A stretch of 64,000 bases of DNA from Ulva prolifera (lineage: Eukaryota > Chlorophyta > Ulvophyceae > Ulvales > Ulvaceae). Both the position numbers and the translations under genes were made by a program. This document shows, one piece after another, positions 36,601 to 51,019 of this stretch. The notes beneath the pieces were generated by a model. It was not told the DNA's origin. It searched no databases and saw only the letters and a list, made by a program, of their open reading frames with translations. Within the stretch, counting starts at the first letter, position 1; each line of letters starts with the position of its first letter. The DNA lies in contig CM041197.1 in assembly GCA_023078555.1 (NCBI GenBank), positions 6,035,810 to 6,099,809 of the forward strand, in the 5' to 3' direction.

Positions 36601-37795
36601 TTTATGTGTGTCAGATATACTGATTTACATTGAGCCCATGCCTGCTTGCATTCTAGCTGTTGTGTAGTCCACATTCTTCAAAAACTGTGTACTTTCGGAG
36701 AAGACATGCATGGGAGGGCCTTTACACACCGCGCTCATTTCTACATGTTGTATACATACATATCATGCCAATGTGTGTCAGATGGGAAAGTTTCATTGAC
36801 CTCGTGCCCGCGTGCATTCCTACTAGTGTGTAGACCACGATCTTCAAAAACTGTGTACTTTCGAAGCTGGCAGGCATGGGAGTACGTTTACATTGGCGCA
36901 CTCATTTCTTCATGTTGTATACATACATATAATGTTAATGTGTGTCGGATATACTGATTTACATTGAGCCCATGCCCGCGTGCATAACAACTGGTGTGTA
37001 GATCACGATCTTCAAAAACTGTGTACTTTCGAAGCAGGCATGCATGGGAGTACGTTTACATTGGCGCGCTCACTTCTACATGTTGTATACATACATATCA
37101 TGCCAATGTGTGTCAGATGGAAAATTTTCATTGACCTCGTGCCCGCGTGCATTCCTACTAATGTGTAGACCACGTTCTTCGAAAACTGTGTACTTTCGAA
37201 GAAGACATGCATGGGAGGGCCTTTACACACCGCGCTCATTTCTTCATGTTGTATACATACATATCATGCCAATGTGTGTCAGATGGAAAATTTTCATTGA
37301 CCTCGTGCCCGCGTGCATTCCTACTAGTGTTTAGACCACGTTCTGCGAAAACTGTGTACTTTCGAAGCAGGCAGGCCTGGGAGTACCTTTACATCGACGC
37401 GCTCATTTCTACATGTTGTATACATAAATATCCTGTTAATGTGTGTCAGATATACTGATTTACATTGAGCCCATGCCTGCTTGCAGTCTAGCTGTTGTGT
37501 AGTCCACGTTCTTCAAAAACTGTGTACTTTCGAAGAAGACATGCATGGGAGGGCCTTTACACACCGCGCTCATTTCTTCATGTTGTATACATACATATCA
37601 TGCCAATGTGTGTCAGATGGAAAATTTTCATTGACCTCGTGCCCGCGTGCATTCCTACTAGTGTGTAGACCACGTTCTGCGAAAACTGTGTACTTTCGAA
37701 GCAGGCAGGCCTGGGAGTACCTTTACATCGACGCGCTCATTTCTAAATGTTGTATACATACATATAATGTTAATGTGTGTCAGATATACTGATTT
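33640..37795 (-). repeat. 3006-bp (18-monomer) duplication
   Basis: About 33800-34790 recurs at about 36806-37795 with shift 3006 bp. Both copies share agtgtttagaccac (34320, 37326), aaatatcctgttaatg and actaatgtgtagacc. The sequence from 33640 to about 34233 also corresponds in reverse complement to 11430-12023 (sum 45663) with several substitutions: it lacks the actccactgcc and gttttttaag states of the left copies. Confidence 0.78.
35476..36480 (-). repeat. Right-arm mirror of 340-1345
   Basis: Reverse complement of the left block (sum 36821). Matching private variants are ggcctgcgagtacc at 35703, gatcatgatc near 35831, gtacgttaacattgg near 35880 and gggacggcc near 36211. Differences include agtgtatagacc near 36324 and ttcttcgaaaac where the left has the ttctgcgaaaac form. 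Confidence 0.85.
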
Positions 37796-40700
37796 ACATT
37801 GAGCCCATGCCTGCTTGCATTCTAGCTGTTGTGTAGTCCACGTTCTTCAAAAACTGTGTACTTTCGGAGAAGACATGCATGGGAGGGCCTTTACACGCCG
37901 CGCTCATTTCTTCATGTTGTATACATACATATCATGCCAATGTGTGTCAGATGGATAATTTTCATTGACCTCGTGCCCGCGTGCATTCCTACTAGTGTGT
38001 AGACCACGATCTTCAAAAACTGTGTACTTTCGAAGAAGACATGCATGGGAGGGCCTTTACACACCGCGCTCATTTCTTCATGTTGTATACATACATATCA
38101 TGCCAATGTGTGTCAGATGGATAATTTTCATTGACCTTGTGCCCGCGTGCATTCCTACTAGTGTGTAGACCACGTTCTGCGAAAACTGTGTACTTTCGAA
38201 GCAGGCAGGCCAGGGAGTACCTTTACATCGACGCGCTCATTTCTAAATGTTGTATACATACATATAATGTTAATGTGTGTCAGATATACTGATTTACATT
38301 GAGCCCATGCCTGCTTGCATTCTAGCTGTTGTGTAGTCCACGTTCTTCAAAAACTGTGTACTTTCGGAGCAGACATGCATGGGAGGGCCTTTACACGCCG
38401 CGCTCATTTCTTCATGTTGTATACATACATATCATGCCAATGTGTGTCAGATGGAAAATTTTCATTGACCTCGTGCCCGCGTGCATTCCTACTAGTGTGT
38501 AGACCACGTTCTGCGAAAACTGTGTACTTTCGAAGCAGGCAGGCCTGGGAGTACCTTTACATCGACGCGCTCATTTCTACATGTTGTATACATACATATA
38601 ATGTTGTTGTGTGTCAGATATACTGATTTACATTGAGCCCATGCCTGCTTCCATTCTAGATGTGTGTAGTCCACGTTCTACAAAAACCGTGTACTTTCGG
38701 AGAAGACATGCATGGGAGGGCCTTTACACACCGCGCTCATTTCTTCATGTTGTATACATACATATCATGCCAATGTGTGTCAGATGGATAATTTTCATTG
38801 ACCTTGTGCCCGCGTGCATTCCTACTAGTGTGTAGACCACGTTCTGCGAAAACTGTGTACTTTCGAAGCAGGCAGGCCAGGGAGTACCTTTACATCGACG
38901 CGCTCATTTCTAAATGTTGTATACATACATATAATGTTAATGTGTGTCAGATATACTGATTTACATTGAGCCCATGCCTGCTTGCATTCTAGCTGTTGTG
39001 TAGTCCACGTTCTTCAAAAACTGTGTACTTTCGGAGCAGACATGCATGGGAGTACGTTTACATTGGCGCGCTCACTTCTTCATGTTGTATACATACATAT
39101 CATGCCAATGTGTGTCAGATGGAAAATTTTCATTGACCTCGTGCCCGCGTGCATTCCTACTAGTGTGTAGACCACGTTCTTCGAAAACTGTGTACTTTCG
39201 AAGCAGGCAGGCCTGGGAGTACCTTTACATCGACGCGCTCATTTCTACATGTTGTATACATACATATAATGTTAATATGTGTCGGATATACTGATTTACA
39301 TTGAGCCCATGCCCGCTTGCATTCTAGCTGTTGTGTAGTCCACGTTCTTTAAAAAATGTGTACTTTCGGAGAAGACATGCATGGGAGGGCCTTTACACAC
39401 CGCGCTCATTTCTTCATGTTGTATACATACATATCATGCCAATGTGTGTCAGATGGATAATTTTCATTGACCTCGTGCCCGCGTGCATTCCTACTAGTGT
39501 GTAGACCACGATCTTCAAAAACTGTGTACTTTCGAAGCTGGCAGGCATGGGAGTACGTTTACATTGGCGCGCTCACTTCTACATGTTGTATACATACATA
39601 TCATGCCAATGTGTGTCAGATATACTGATTTACATTGAGCCCATGCCTTCTTGCATTCTAGCTGTTGTGTAGTCCACGTTCTTCAAAAACTGTGTACTTT
39701 CGGAGAAGACATGCATGGGAGGTCCTTTACACGCCGCGCTCATTTCTTCATGTTGTATACATACATATCATGCCAATGTGTGTCAGATGGAAAATTTTCA
39801 TTTTCCTCGTGCCCGCGTGCATTCCTACTAGTGTGTAGACCACGTTCTTCGAAAACTGTGTACTTTCGAAGCAGGCAGGCCTGGGAGTACCTTTACATCG
39901 ACGCGCTCATTTCTACATGTTGTATACATACATATAATGTTAATGTGTGTCGGATATACTGATTTACATTGAGCCTATGCCCGCGTGCATAACAACTGGT
40001 GTGTAGATCACGATCTTCAAAAACTGTGTACTTTCGAAGCAGGCATGCATGGGAGTACGTTTACATTGGCGCGCTCACTTCTTCATGTTGTATACATACA
40101 TATCATGCCAATGGGTGTCAGATGGAAGTTTTTCATTTTCCTCGTGCCCGCGTGCATTCCTACTAGTGTGTAGACCACGTTCTTCGAAAACTGTGTACTT
40201 TCGAAGCAGGCAGGCCTGGGAGTACCTTTACATCGACGCGCTCATTTCTACATGTTGTATACATACATATAATGTTAATATGTGTCGGATATACTGATTT
40301 ACATTGAGCCCATGCCCGCTTGCATTCTAGCTGTTGTGTAGTCCACGTTCTTCAAAAAATGTGTACTTTCGGAGAAGACATGCATGGGAGGGCCTTTACA
40401 CACCGCGCTCATTTCTTCATGTTGTATACATACATATCATGCCAATGTGTGTCAGATGGATAATTTTCATTGACCTCGTGCCCGCGTGCATTCCTACTAG
40501 TGTGTAGACCACGTTCTGCGAAAACTGTGTACTTTCGAAGCAGGCAGGCCAGGGAGTACCTTTACATCGACGCGCTCATTTCTAAATGTTGTATACATAC
40601 ATATAATGTTAATGTGTTTCAGATATACTGATTTACATTGAGCCCATGCCTGCTTGCATTCTAGCTGTTGTGTAGTCCACGTTCTTCAAAAACTGTGTAC

Positions 40701-41990
40701 TTTCGGAGCAGACATGCATGGGAGGGCCTTTACACGCCGCGCTCATTTCTTCATGTTGTATACATACATATCATGCCAATGTGTGTCAGATGGAAAATTT
40801 TCATTGACCTCGTGCCCGCGTGCATTCCTACTAGTGTGTAGACCACGTTCTTCGAAAATTGTGTACTTTCGAAGCAGGCAGGCCTGGGAGTACCTTTACA
40901 TCGACGCGCTCATTTCTACATGTTGTATACATACATATAATGTTAATATGTGTCGGATATACTGATTTACATTGAGCCCATGCCCGCTTGCATTCTAGCT
41001 GTTGTGTAGTCCACGTTCTTCAAAAAATGTGTACTTTCGGAGAAGACATGCATGGGAGGGCCTTTACACACCGCACTCATTTCTTCATGTTGTATACATA
41101 CATATCATGCCAATGTGTGTCAGATGGATAATTTTCATTGACCTCGTGCCCGCGTGCATTCCTACTAGTGTGTAGACCACGATCTTCAAAAACTGTGTAC
41201 TTTCGAAGCTGGCAGGCATGGGAGTACGTTTACATTGGCGCGCTCACTTCTACATGTTGTATACATACATATCATGCCAATGTGTGTCAGATATACTGAT
41301 TTACATTGAGCCCATGCCTTCTTGCATTCTAGCTGTTGTGTAGTCCACGTTCTTCAAAAACTGTGTACTTTCGGAGAAGACATGCATGGGAGGTCCTTTA
41401 CACGCCGCGCTCATTTCTTCATGTTGTATACATACATATCATGCCAATGTGTGTCAGATGGAAATTTTTCATTTTCCTCGTGCCCGCGTGCATTCCTACT
41501 AGTGTGTAGACCACGTTCTTCGAAAACTGTGTACTTTCGAAGCAGGCAGGCCTGGGAGTACCTTTACATCGACGCGCTCATTTCTACATGTTATATACAT
41601 ACATATAATGTTAATGTGTGTCGGATATACTGATTTACATTGAGCCTATGCCCGCGTGCATAACAACTGGTGTGTAGATCACGATCTTCAAAAACTGTGT
41701 ACTTTCGAAGCAGGCATGCATGGGAGTACGTTTACATTGGCGCGCTCACTTTTTCATGTTGTATACATACATATCATGCCAATGGGTGTCAGATGGAAAT
41801 TTTTCATTGACCTCGTGCCCGCGTGCATTCCTACTAGTGTGTAGACCATGTTCTGCGAAAACTGTGTACTTTCGAAGCAGGCAAGCCTGGGAGTACCTTT
41901 ACATCGGCGCACTCATTTCTACATGTTGTATACATACATATAATGTTAATATGTGTCGGATATACTGATTTACATTGAGCCCATGCCCGC
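37793..41990 (-). repeat. Mosaic block with 1671- and 2339-bp duplications
   Basis: 39651 to about 40000 recurs at 41322 to about 41670 (shift 1671 bp, ten monomers), sharing ttcattttcctcg. 38315 onward recurs at 40654 onward (shift 2339 bp, 14 monomers), sharing cggagcagacatgc. Other block-specific variants are tttctaaatgttg (37741, 38250, 38909, 40581), ggccagggagtacc and cttcaaaaaatgtg. X and Y subtypes are shuffled, with no simple HOR. Confidence 0.75.
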
Positions 41991-44900
41991 GTGCATAACA
42001 ACTGGTGTGTAGATCACGATCTTCAAAAACTGTGTACTTTCGAAGCAGGCATGCATGAGAGTACGTTTACATTGGCGCGCTCACTTCTACATGTTGTATA
42101 CATACATATCATGCCAATGTGTGTCACATGGAAAAGTTTCATTGACCTCGTGCCCGCGTGCATTCCTACTAGTGTGTAGACCACGTTCTTCGAAAACTGT
42201 GTACTTTCGAAGCAGGCAGGCCTGGGAGTACCTTTACATCGACGCGCTCATTTCTACATGTTGTATACATACATATAATATTTATGTGTGTCAGATATAC
42301 TGATTTACATTGAGCCCATGCCTGCTTGCATTCTAGCTGTTGTGTAGTCCACATTCTTCAAAAACTGTGTACTTTCGGAGAAGACATGCATGGGAGGGCC
42401 TTTACACACCGCGCTCATTTCTTCATGTTGTATACATACATATCATGCCAATGTGTGTCAGATGGAAAATTTTCATTGACCTCGTGCCCGCGTGCATTCC
42501 TACTAGTGTATAGACCACGTTCTTCGAAAACTGTGTACTTTCGAAGCAGGCAGGCCTGGGAGTACCTTTACATCGACGCGCTCATTTCTACATGTTGTAT
42601 ACATACATATAATGTTAATGTGTGTCGGATATACTGATTTACATTGAGCCTATGCCCGCGTGCATAACAACTGGTGTGTAGATCACGATCTTCAAAAACT
42701 GTGTACTTTCGAAGCAGGCATGCATGGGAGTACGTTTACATTGGCGCGCTCACTTCTTCATGTTGTATACATACATATCATGCCAATGGGTGTCAGATGG
42801 AAATTTTTCATTGACCTCGTGTCCGCGTACATTCCTACTAGTGTGTAGACCATGTTCTGCGAAAACTGTGTACTTTCGAAGCAGGCAAGCCTGGGAGTAC
42901 CTTTACATCAACGCACTCATTTCTACATGTTGTATACATACATATAATGTTAATATGTGTCGGATATACTGATTTACATTGAGCCCATGCCCGCGTGCAT
43001 AACAACTGGTGTGTAGATCACGATCTTCAAAAACTGTGTACTTTCGGAGAAGACATGCATGGGAGGGCCTTTACACACCGCGCTCATTTCTTCATGTTGT
43101 ATACATACATATCATGCCAATGTGTGTCAGATGGAAAATTTTCATTGACCTCGTGCCCGCGTGCATTCCTACTAGTGTATAGACCACGTTCTTCGAAAAC
43201 TGTGTACTTTCGAAGCAGGCAGGCCTGGGAGTACCTTTACATCGACGCGCTCATTTCTACATGTTGTATACATACATATCATGCCAATGTGTGTCACATG
43301 GAAAAGTTTCATTGACCTCGTGCCCGCGTGCATTCCTACTAGTGTGTAGACCACGTTCTTCGAAAACTGTGTACTTTCGAAGCAGGCAGGCCTGGGAGTA
43401 CCTTTACATCGACGCGCTCATTTCTACATGTTGTATACATACATATAATATTTATGTGTGTCAGATATACTGATTTACATTGAGCCCATGCCTGCTTGCA
43501 TTCTAGCTGTTGTGTAGTCCACATTCTTCAAAAACTGTGTACTTTCGGAGAAGACATGCATGGGAGGGCCTTTACACACCGCGCTCATTTCTTCATGTTG
43601 TATACATACATATCATGCCAATGGGTGTCAGATGGAAATTTTTCATTGACCTCGTGCCCGCGTGCATTCCTACTAGTGTGTAGACCATGTTCTGCGAAAA
43701 CTGTGTACTTTCGAAGCAGGCAAGCCTGGGAGTACCTTTACATCGGCGCACTCATTTCTACATGTTGTATACATACATATAATGTTAATATGTGTCGGAT
43801 ATACTGATTTACATTGAGCCCATGCCCGCGTGCATAACAACTGGTGTGTAGATCACGATCTTCAAAAACTGTGTACTTTCGAAGCAGGCATGCATGAGAG
43901 TACGTTTACATTGGCGCGCTCACTTCTACATGTTGTATACATACATATCATGCCAATGTGTGTCACATGGAAAAGTTTCATTGACCTCGTGCCCGCGTGC
44001 ATTCCTACTAGTGTGTAGACCACGTTCTTCGAAAACTGTGTACTTTCGAAGCAGGCAGGCCTGGGAGTACCTTTACATCGACGCGCTCATTTCTACATGT
44101 TGTATACATACATATAATATTTATGTGTGTCAGATATACTGATTTACATTGAGCCCATGCCTGCTTGCATTCTAGCTGTTGTGTAGTCCACATTCTTCAA
44201 AAACTGTGTACTTTCGGAGAAGACATGCATGGGAGGGCCTTTACACACCGCGCTCATTTCTTCATGTTGTATACATACATATCATGCCAATGTGTGTCAG
44301 ATGGAAAATTTTCATTGACCTCGTGCCCGCGTGCATTCCTACTAGTGTATAGACCACGTTCTTCGAAAACTGTGTACTTTCGAAGCAGGCAGGCCTGGGA
44401 GTACCTTTACATCGACGCGCTCATTTCTACATGTTGTATACATACATATAATGTTAATATGTGTCGGATATACTGATTTACATTGAGCCCATGCCCGCGT
44501 GCATAACAACTGGTGTGTAGATCACGATCTTCAAAAACTGTGTACTTTCGGAGAAGACATGCATGGGAGGGCCTTTACACACCGCGCTCATTTCTTCATG
44601 TTGTATACATACATATCATGCCAATGTGTGTCAGATGGAAAATTTTCATTGACCTCGTGCCCGCGTACATTCCTACTAGTGTGTAGACCATGTTCTGCGA
44701 AAACTGTGTACTTTCGAAGCAGGCAAGCCTGGGAGTACCTTTACATCAACGCACTCATTTCTACATGTTGTATACATACATATAATGTTAATATGTGTCG
44801 GATATACTGATTTACATTGAGCCCATGCCCGCGTGCATAACAACTGGTGTGTAGATCACGATCTTCAAAAACTGTGTACTTTCGGAGAAGACATGCATGG

Positions 44901-46002
44901 GAGGGCCTTTACACACCGCGCTCATTTCTTCATGTTGTATACATACATATCATGCCAATGTGTGTCAGATGGAAAATTTTCATTGACCTTGTGCCCGCGT
45001 GCATTCCTACTAGTGTATAGACCACGTTCTTCGAAAACTGTGTACTTTCGAAGCAGGCAGGCCTGGGAGTACCTTTACATCGACGCGCTCATTTCTACAT
45101 GTTGTATACATACATATGATGCCAATGTGTGTCACATGGAAAAGTTTCATTGACCTCGTGCCCGCGTGCATTCCTACTAGTGTGTAGACCACGTTCTTCG
45201 AAAACTGTGTACTTTCGAAGCAGGCAGGCCTGGGAGTACCTTTACATCGACGCGCTCATTTCTACATGTTGTATACATACATATAATATTTATGTGTGTC
45301 AGATATACTGATTTACATTGAGCCCATGCCTGCTTGCATTCTAGCTGTTGTGTAGTCCACATTCTTCAAAAACTGTGTACTTTCGGAGAAGACATGCATG
45401 GGAGGGCCTTTACACACCGCGCTCATTTCTTCATGTTGTATACATACATATCATGCCAATGTGTGTCAGATGGAAAATTTTCATTGACCTCGTGCCCGCG
45501 TGCATTCCTACTAGTGTATAGACCACGTTCTTCGAAAACTGTGTACTTTCGAAGCAGGCAGGCCTGGGAGTACCTTTACATCGACGCGCTCATTTCTACA
45601 TGTTGTATACATACATATAATGTTAATGTGTGTCGGATATACTGATTTACATTGAGCCTATGCCCGCGTGCATAACAACTGGTGTGTAGATCACGATCTT
45701 CAAAAACTGTGTACTTTCGAAGCAGGCATGCATGGGAGTACGTTTACATTGGCGCGCTCACTTCTTCATGTTGTATACATACATATCATGCCAATGGGTG
45801 TCAGATGGAAATTTTTCATTGACCTCGTGCCCGCGTACATTCCTACTAGTGTGTAGACCACGTTCTTCGAAAACTGTGTACTTTCGAAGCAGGCAGGCCT
45901 GGGAGTACCTTTACATCGACGCGCTCATTTCTACATGTTGTATACATACATATAATATTTATGTGTGTCAGATATACTGATTTACATTGAGCCCATGCCT
46001 GC
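41991..46002 (-). repeat. 1839-bp (eleven-monomer) duplication
   Basis: About 41991-43170 recurs at 43830-45010 with shift 1838-1839 bp. Shared markers are gtgtcacatggaaaagtttc, gaccatgttctgcg and cgcgtacattcc. Within the pair, 42660-42971 and 44499-44810 have matching ends but different middles (about 44546-44660), consistent with a patch of gene conversion. Confidence 0.78.
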
Positions 46003-47006
46003 TTGCATTCTAGCTGTTGTGTAGTCCACATTCTTCAAAAACTGTGTACTTTCGGAGAAGACATGCATGGGAGGGCCTTTACACACCGCGCTCATTTCTT
46101 CATGTTGTATACATACATATCATGCCAATGTGTGTCAGATGGAAAATTTTCATTGACCTCGTGCCCGCGTGCATTCCTACTAGTGTATAGACCACGTTCT
46201 TCGAAAACTGTGTACTTTCGAAGCAGGCAGGCATGGGAGTACCTTTACATCGACGCGCTCATTTCTACATGTTGTATACATACATATAATGTTTATGTGT
46301 GTCGGATATACTGATTTACATTGAGCCTATGCCCGCGTGCATAACAACTGGTGTGTAGATCACGATCTTCAAAAACTGTGTACTTTCGAAGCAGGCATGC
46401 ATGGGAGTACGTTTACATTGGCGCGCTCACTTCTTCATGTTGTATACATACATATCATGCCAATGGGTGTCAGATGGAAATTTTTCATTGACCTCGTGCC
46501 CGCGTGCATTCCTACTAGTGTGTAGACCACGTTCTTCGAAAACTGTGTACTTTCGAAGCAGGCAAGCCTGGGAGTACCTTTACATCGACGCACTCATTTC
46601 TACATGTTGTATACATACATATAATGTTAATATGTGTCGGATATACTGATTTACATTGAGCCCATGCCCGCGTGCATAACAACTGGTGTGTAGATCACGA
46701 TCTTCAAAAACTGTGTACTTTCGAAGCAGGCATGCATGAGAGTACGTTTACATTGGCGCGCTCACTTCTACATGTTGTATACATACATATCATGCCAATG
46801 TGTGTCAGATGGAAAAGTTTCATTGACCTCGTGCCCGCGTGCATTCCTACTAGTGTGTAGACCACGTTCTTCGAAAACTGTGTACTTTCGAAGCAGGCAG
46901 GCCTGGGAGTACCTTTACATCGACGCGCTCATTTCTACATGTTGTATACATACATATAATATTTATGTGTGTCAGATATACTGATTTACATTGAGCCCAT
47001 GCCTGC
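46003..47006 (-). repeat. 1004-bp HOR (c-d-e), isolated copy
   Basis: Three dimers of types c, d and e. Type c has agtgtatagacc and aatgtttatgtgtgtcgg; type d has caatgggtgtcagatgg; type e has catgagagtacg and ggaaaagtttc. The unit matches those starting at 50016 and 51020 (first shift 4013 bp) with few substitutions. Confidence 0.85.
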
Positions 47007-49011
47007 TTGCATTCTAGCTGTTGTGTAGTCCACGTTCTTCAAAAACTGTGTACTTTCGGAGAAGACATGCATGGGAGGTCCTTTACACGCCGCGCTCATT
47101 TCTTCATGTTGTATACATACATATCATGCCAATGTGTGTCAGACGGAAAATTTTCATTGTCCTCGTGCCCGCGTGCATTCCTACTAGTGTGTAGACCACG
47201 ATCTTCAAAAACTGTGTACTTTCGAAGCTGGCAGGCATGGGAGTACGTTTACATTGGCGCGCTCACTTCTACATGTTGTATACATACATATCATGCCAAT
47301 GTGTGTCAGATATACTGATTTACATTGAGCCCATGCCTGCTTGCATTCTAGCTGTTGTGTAGTCCACATTCTTCAAAAACTGTGTACTTTCGGAGAAGAC
47401 ATGCATGGGAGGGCCTTTACACACCGCGCTCATTTCTGCATGTTGTATACATACATATCATGCCAATGTGTGTCAGACGGAAAATTTTCATTGTCCTCGT
47501 GCCCGCGTGCATTCCTACTAGTGTGTAGACCACGATCTTCAAAAACTGTGTACTTTCGAAGCTGGCAGGCATGGGAGTACGTTTACATTGGCGCGCTCAC
47601 TTCTACATGTTGTATACATACATATCATGCCAATGTGTGTCAGATATACTGATTTACATTGAGCCCATGCCTGCTTGCATTCTAGCTGTTGTGTAGTCCA
47701 CATTCTTCAAAAACTGTGTACTTTCGGAGAAGACATGCATGGGAGGGCCTTTACACACCGCGCTCATTTCTTCATGTTGTATACATACATATCATGCCAA
47801 TGTGTGTCAGATGGAAAATTTTCATTGACCTCGTGCCCGCGTGCATTCCTACTAGTGTATAGACCACGTTCTTCGAAAACTGTGTACTTTCGAAGCAGGC
47901 AGGCCTGGGAGTACCTTTACATCGACGCGCTCATTTCTACATGTTGTATACATACATATAATGTTAATGTGTGTCGGATATACTGATTTACATTGAGCCT
48001 ATGCCCGCGTGCATAACAACTGGTGTGTAGATCACGATCTTCAAAAACTGTGTACTTTCGAAGCAGGCATGCATGAGAGTACGTTTACATTGGCGCGCTC
48101 ACTTCTACATGTTGTATACATACATATCATGCCAATGTGTGTCAGATGGAAAAGTTTCATTGACCTCGTGCCCGCGTGCATTCCTACTAGTGTGTAGACC
48201 ACGTTCTTCGAAAACTGTGTACTTTCGAAGCAGGCAGGCCTGGGAGTACCTTTACATCGACGCGCTCATTTCTACATGTTGTATACATACATATAATATT
48301 TATGTGTGTCAGATATACTGATTTACATTGAGCCCATGCCTGCTTGCATTCTAGCTGTTGTGTAGTCCACGTTCTTCAAAAACTGTGTACTTTCGGAGAA
48401 GACATGCATGGGAGGTCCTTTACACGCCGCGCTCATTTCTTCATGTTGTATACATACATATCATGCCAATGTGTGTCAGACGGAAAATTTTCATTGTCCT
48501 CGTGCCCGCGTGCATTCCTACTAGTGTGTAGACCACGATCTTCAAAAACTGTGTACTTTCGAAGCTGGCAGGCATGGGAGTACGTTTACATTGGCGCGCT
48601 CACTTCTACATGTTGTATACATACATATCATGCCAATGTGTGTCAGATATACTGATTTACATTGAGCCCATGCCTGCTTGCATTCTAGCTGTTGTGTAGT
48701 CCACATTCTTCAAAAACTGTGTACTTTCGGAGAAGACATGCATGGGAGGGCCTTTACACACCGCGCTCATTTCTGCATGTTGTATACATACATATCATGC
48801 CAATGTGTGTCAGACGGAAAATTTTCATTGTCCTCGTGCCCGCGTGCATTCCTACTAGTGTGTAGACCACGATCTTCAAAAACTGTGTACTTTCGAAGCT
48901 GGCAGGCATGGGAGTACGTTTACATTGGCGCGCTCACTTCTACATGTTGTATACATACATATCATGCCAATGTGTGTCAGATATACTGATTTACATTGAG
49001 CCCATGCCTGC
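47007..49011 (-). repeat. 1337-bp four-dimer HOR (f-g-c-e) and partial copy
   Basis: 47007-48343 comprises dimers f, g, c and e. 48344-49011 repeats f and g at shift 1337 bp, after which dimer c starts at 49012. Types f and g carry gtcagacggaaaattttc and ttcattgtcctcg and end in a Y-like half with gccaatgtgtgtcagatatac. Type g alone has catttctgcatgttg. Adjacent units reuse the same dimer types in different combinations. Confidence 0.85.
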
Positions 49012-50015
49012 TTGCATTCTAGCTGTTGTGTAGTCCACATTCTTCAAAAACTGTGTACTTTCGGAGAAGACATGCATGGGAGGGCCTTTACACACCGCGC
49101 TCATTTCTTCATGTTGTATACATACATATCATGCCAATGTGTGTCAGATGGAAAATTTTCATTGACCTCGTGCCCGCGTGCATTCCTACTAGTGTATAGA
49201 CCACGTTCTTCGAAAACTGTGTACTTTCGAAGCAGGCAGGCCTGGGAGTACCTTTACATCGACGCGCTCATTTCTACATGTTGTATACATACATATAATG
49301 TTAATGTGTGTCGGATATACTGATTTACATTGAGCCTATGCCCGCGTGCATAACAACTGGTGTGTAGATCACGATCTTCAAAAACTGTGTACTTTCGAAG
49401 CAGGCATGCATGGGAGTACGTTTACATTGGCGCGCTCACTTCTTCATGTTGTATACATACATATCATGCCAATGGGTGTCAGATGGAAATTTTTCATTGA
49501 CCTCGTGCCCGCGTACATTCCTACTAGTGTGTAGACCACGTTCTTCGAAAACTGTGTACTTTCGAAGCAGGCAAGCCTGGGAGTACCTTTACATCGACGC
49601 ACTCATTTCTACATGTTGTATACATACATATAATGTTAATATGTGTCGGATATACTGATTTACATTGAGCCCATGCCCGCGTGCATAACAACTGGTGTGT
49701 AGATCACGATCTTCAAAAACTGTGTACTTTCGAAGCAGGCATGCATGAGAGTACGTTTACATTGGCGCGCTCACTTCTACATGTTGTATACATACCTATC
49801 ATGCCAATGTGTGTCAGATGGAAAAGTTTCATTGACCTCGTGCCCGCGTGCATTCCTACTAGTGTGTAGACCACGTTCTTCGAAAACTGTGTACTTTCGA
49901 AGCAGGCAGGCCTGGGAGTACCTTTACATCGACGCGCTCATTTCTACATGTTGTATACATACATATAATATTTATGTGTGTCAGATATACTGATTTACAT
50001 TGAGCCCATGCCTGC
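49012..50015 (-). repeat. 1004-bp HOR copy 1 of 3
   Basis: Dimers c, d and e in order. This copy has the aatgttaatgtgtgtcgg state in c and cgcgtacattcc in d. Its e dimer has the private tacatacctatcatg near 49788, shared with copy 2 only. Confidence 0.87.
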
Positions 50016-51019
50016 TTGCATTCTAGCTGTTGTGTAGTCCACATTCTTCAAAAACTGTGTACTTTCGGAGAAGACATGCATGGGAGGGCCTTTACACACC
50101 GCGCTCATTTCTTCATGTTGTATACATACATATCATGCCAATGTGTGTCAGATGGAAAATTTTCATTGACCTCGTGCCCGCGTGCATTCCTACTAGTGTA
50201 TAGACCACGTTCTTCGAAAACTGTGTACTTTCGAAGCAGGCAGGCATGGGAGTACCTTTACATCGACGCGCTCATTTCTACATGTTGTATACATACATAT
50301 AATGTTTATGTGTGTCGGATATACTGATTTACATTGAGCCTATGCCCGCGTGCATAACAACTGGTGTGTAGATCACGATCTTCAAAAACTGTGTACTTTC
50401 GAAGCAGGCATGCATGGGAGTACGTTTACATTGGCGCGCTCACTTCTTCATGTTGTATACATACATATCATGCCAATGGGTGTCAGATGGAAATTTTTCA
50501 TTGACCTCGTGCCCGCGTGCATTCCTACTAGTGTGTAGACCACGTTCTTCGAAAACTGTGTACTTTCGAAGCAGGCAAGCCTGGGAGTACCTTTACATCG
50601 ACGCACTCATTTCTACATGTTGTATACATACATATAATGTTAATATGTGTCGGATATACTGATTTACATTGAGCCCATGCCCGCGTGCATAACAACTGGT
50701 GTGTAGATCACGATCTTCAAAAACTGTGTACTTTCGAAGCAGGCATGCATGAGAGTACGTTTACATTGGCGCGCTCACTTCTACATGTTGTATACATACC
50801 TATCATGCCAATGTGTGTCAGATGGAAAAGTTTCATTGACCTCGTGCCCGCGTGCATTCCTACTAGTGTGTAGACCACGTTCTTCGAAAACTGTGTACTT
50901 TCGAAGCAGGCAGGCCTGGGAGTACCTTTACATCGACGCGCTCATTTCTACATGTTGTATACATACATATAATATTTATGTGTGTCAGATATACTGATTT
51001 ACATTGAGCCCATGCCTGC
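50016..51019 (-). repeat. 1004-bp HOR copy 2 of 3
   Basis: Dimers c, d and e, with aatgtttatgtgtgtcgg in c and tacatacctatcatg near 50792 in e. It is almost identical to the following copy apart from that variant. Confidence 0.88.
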
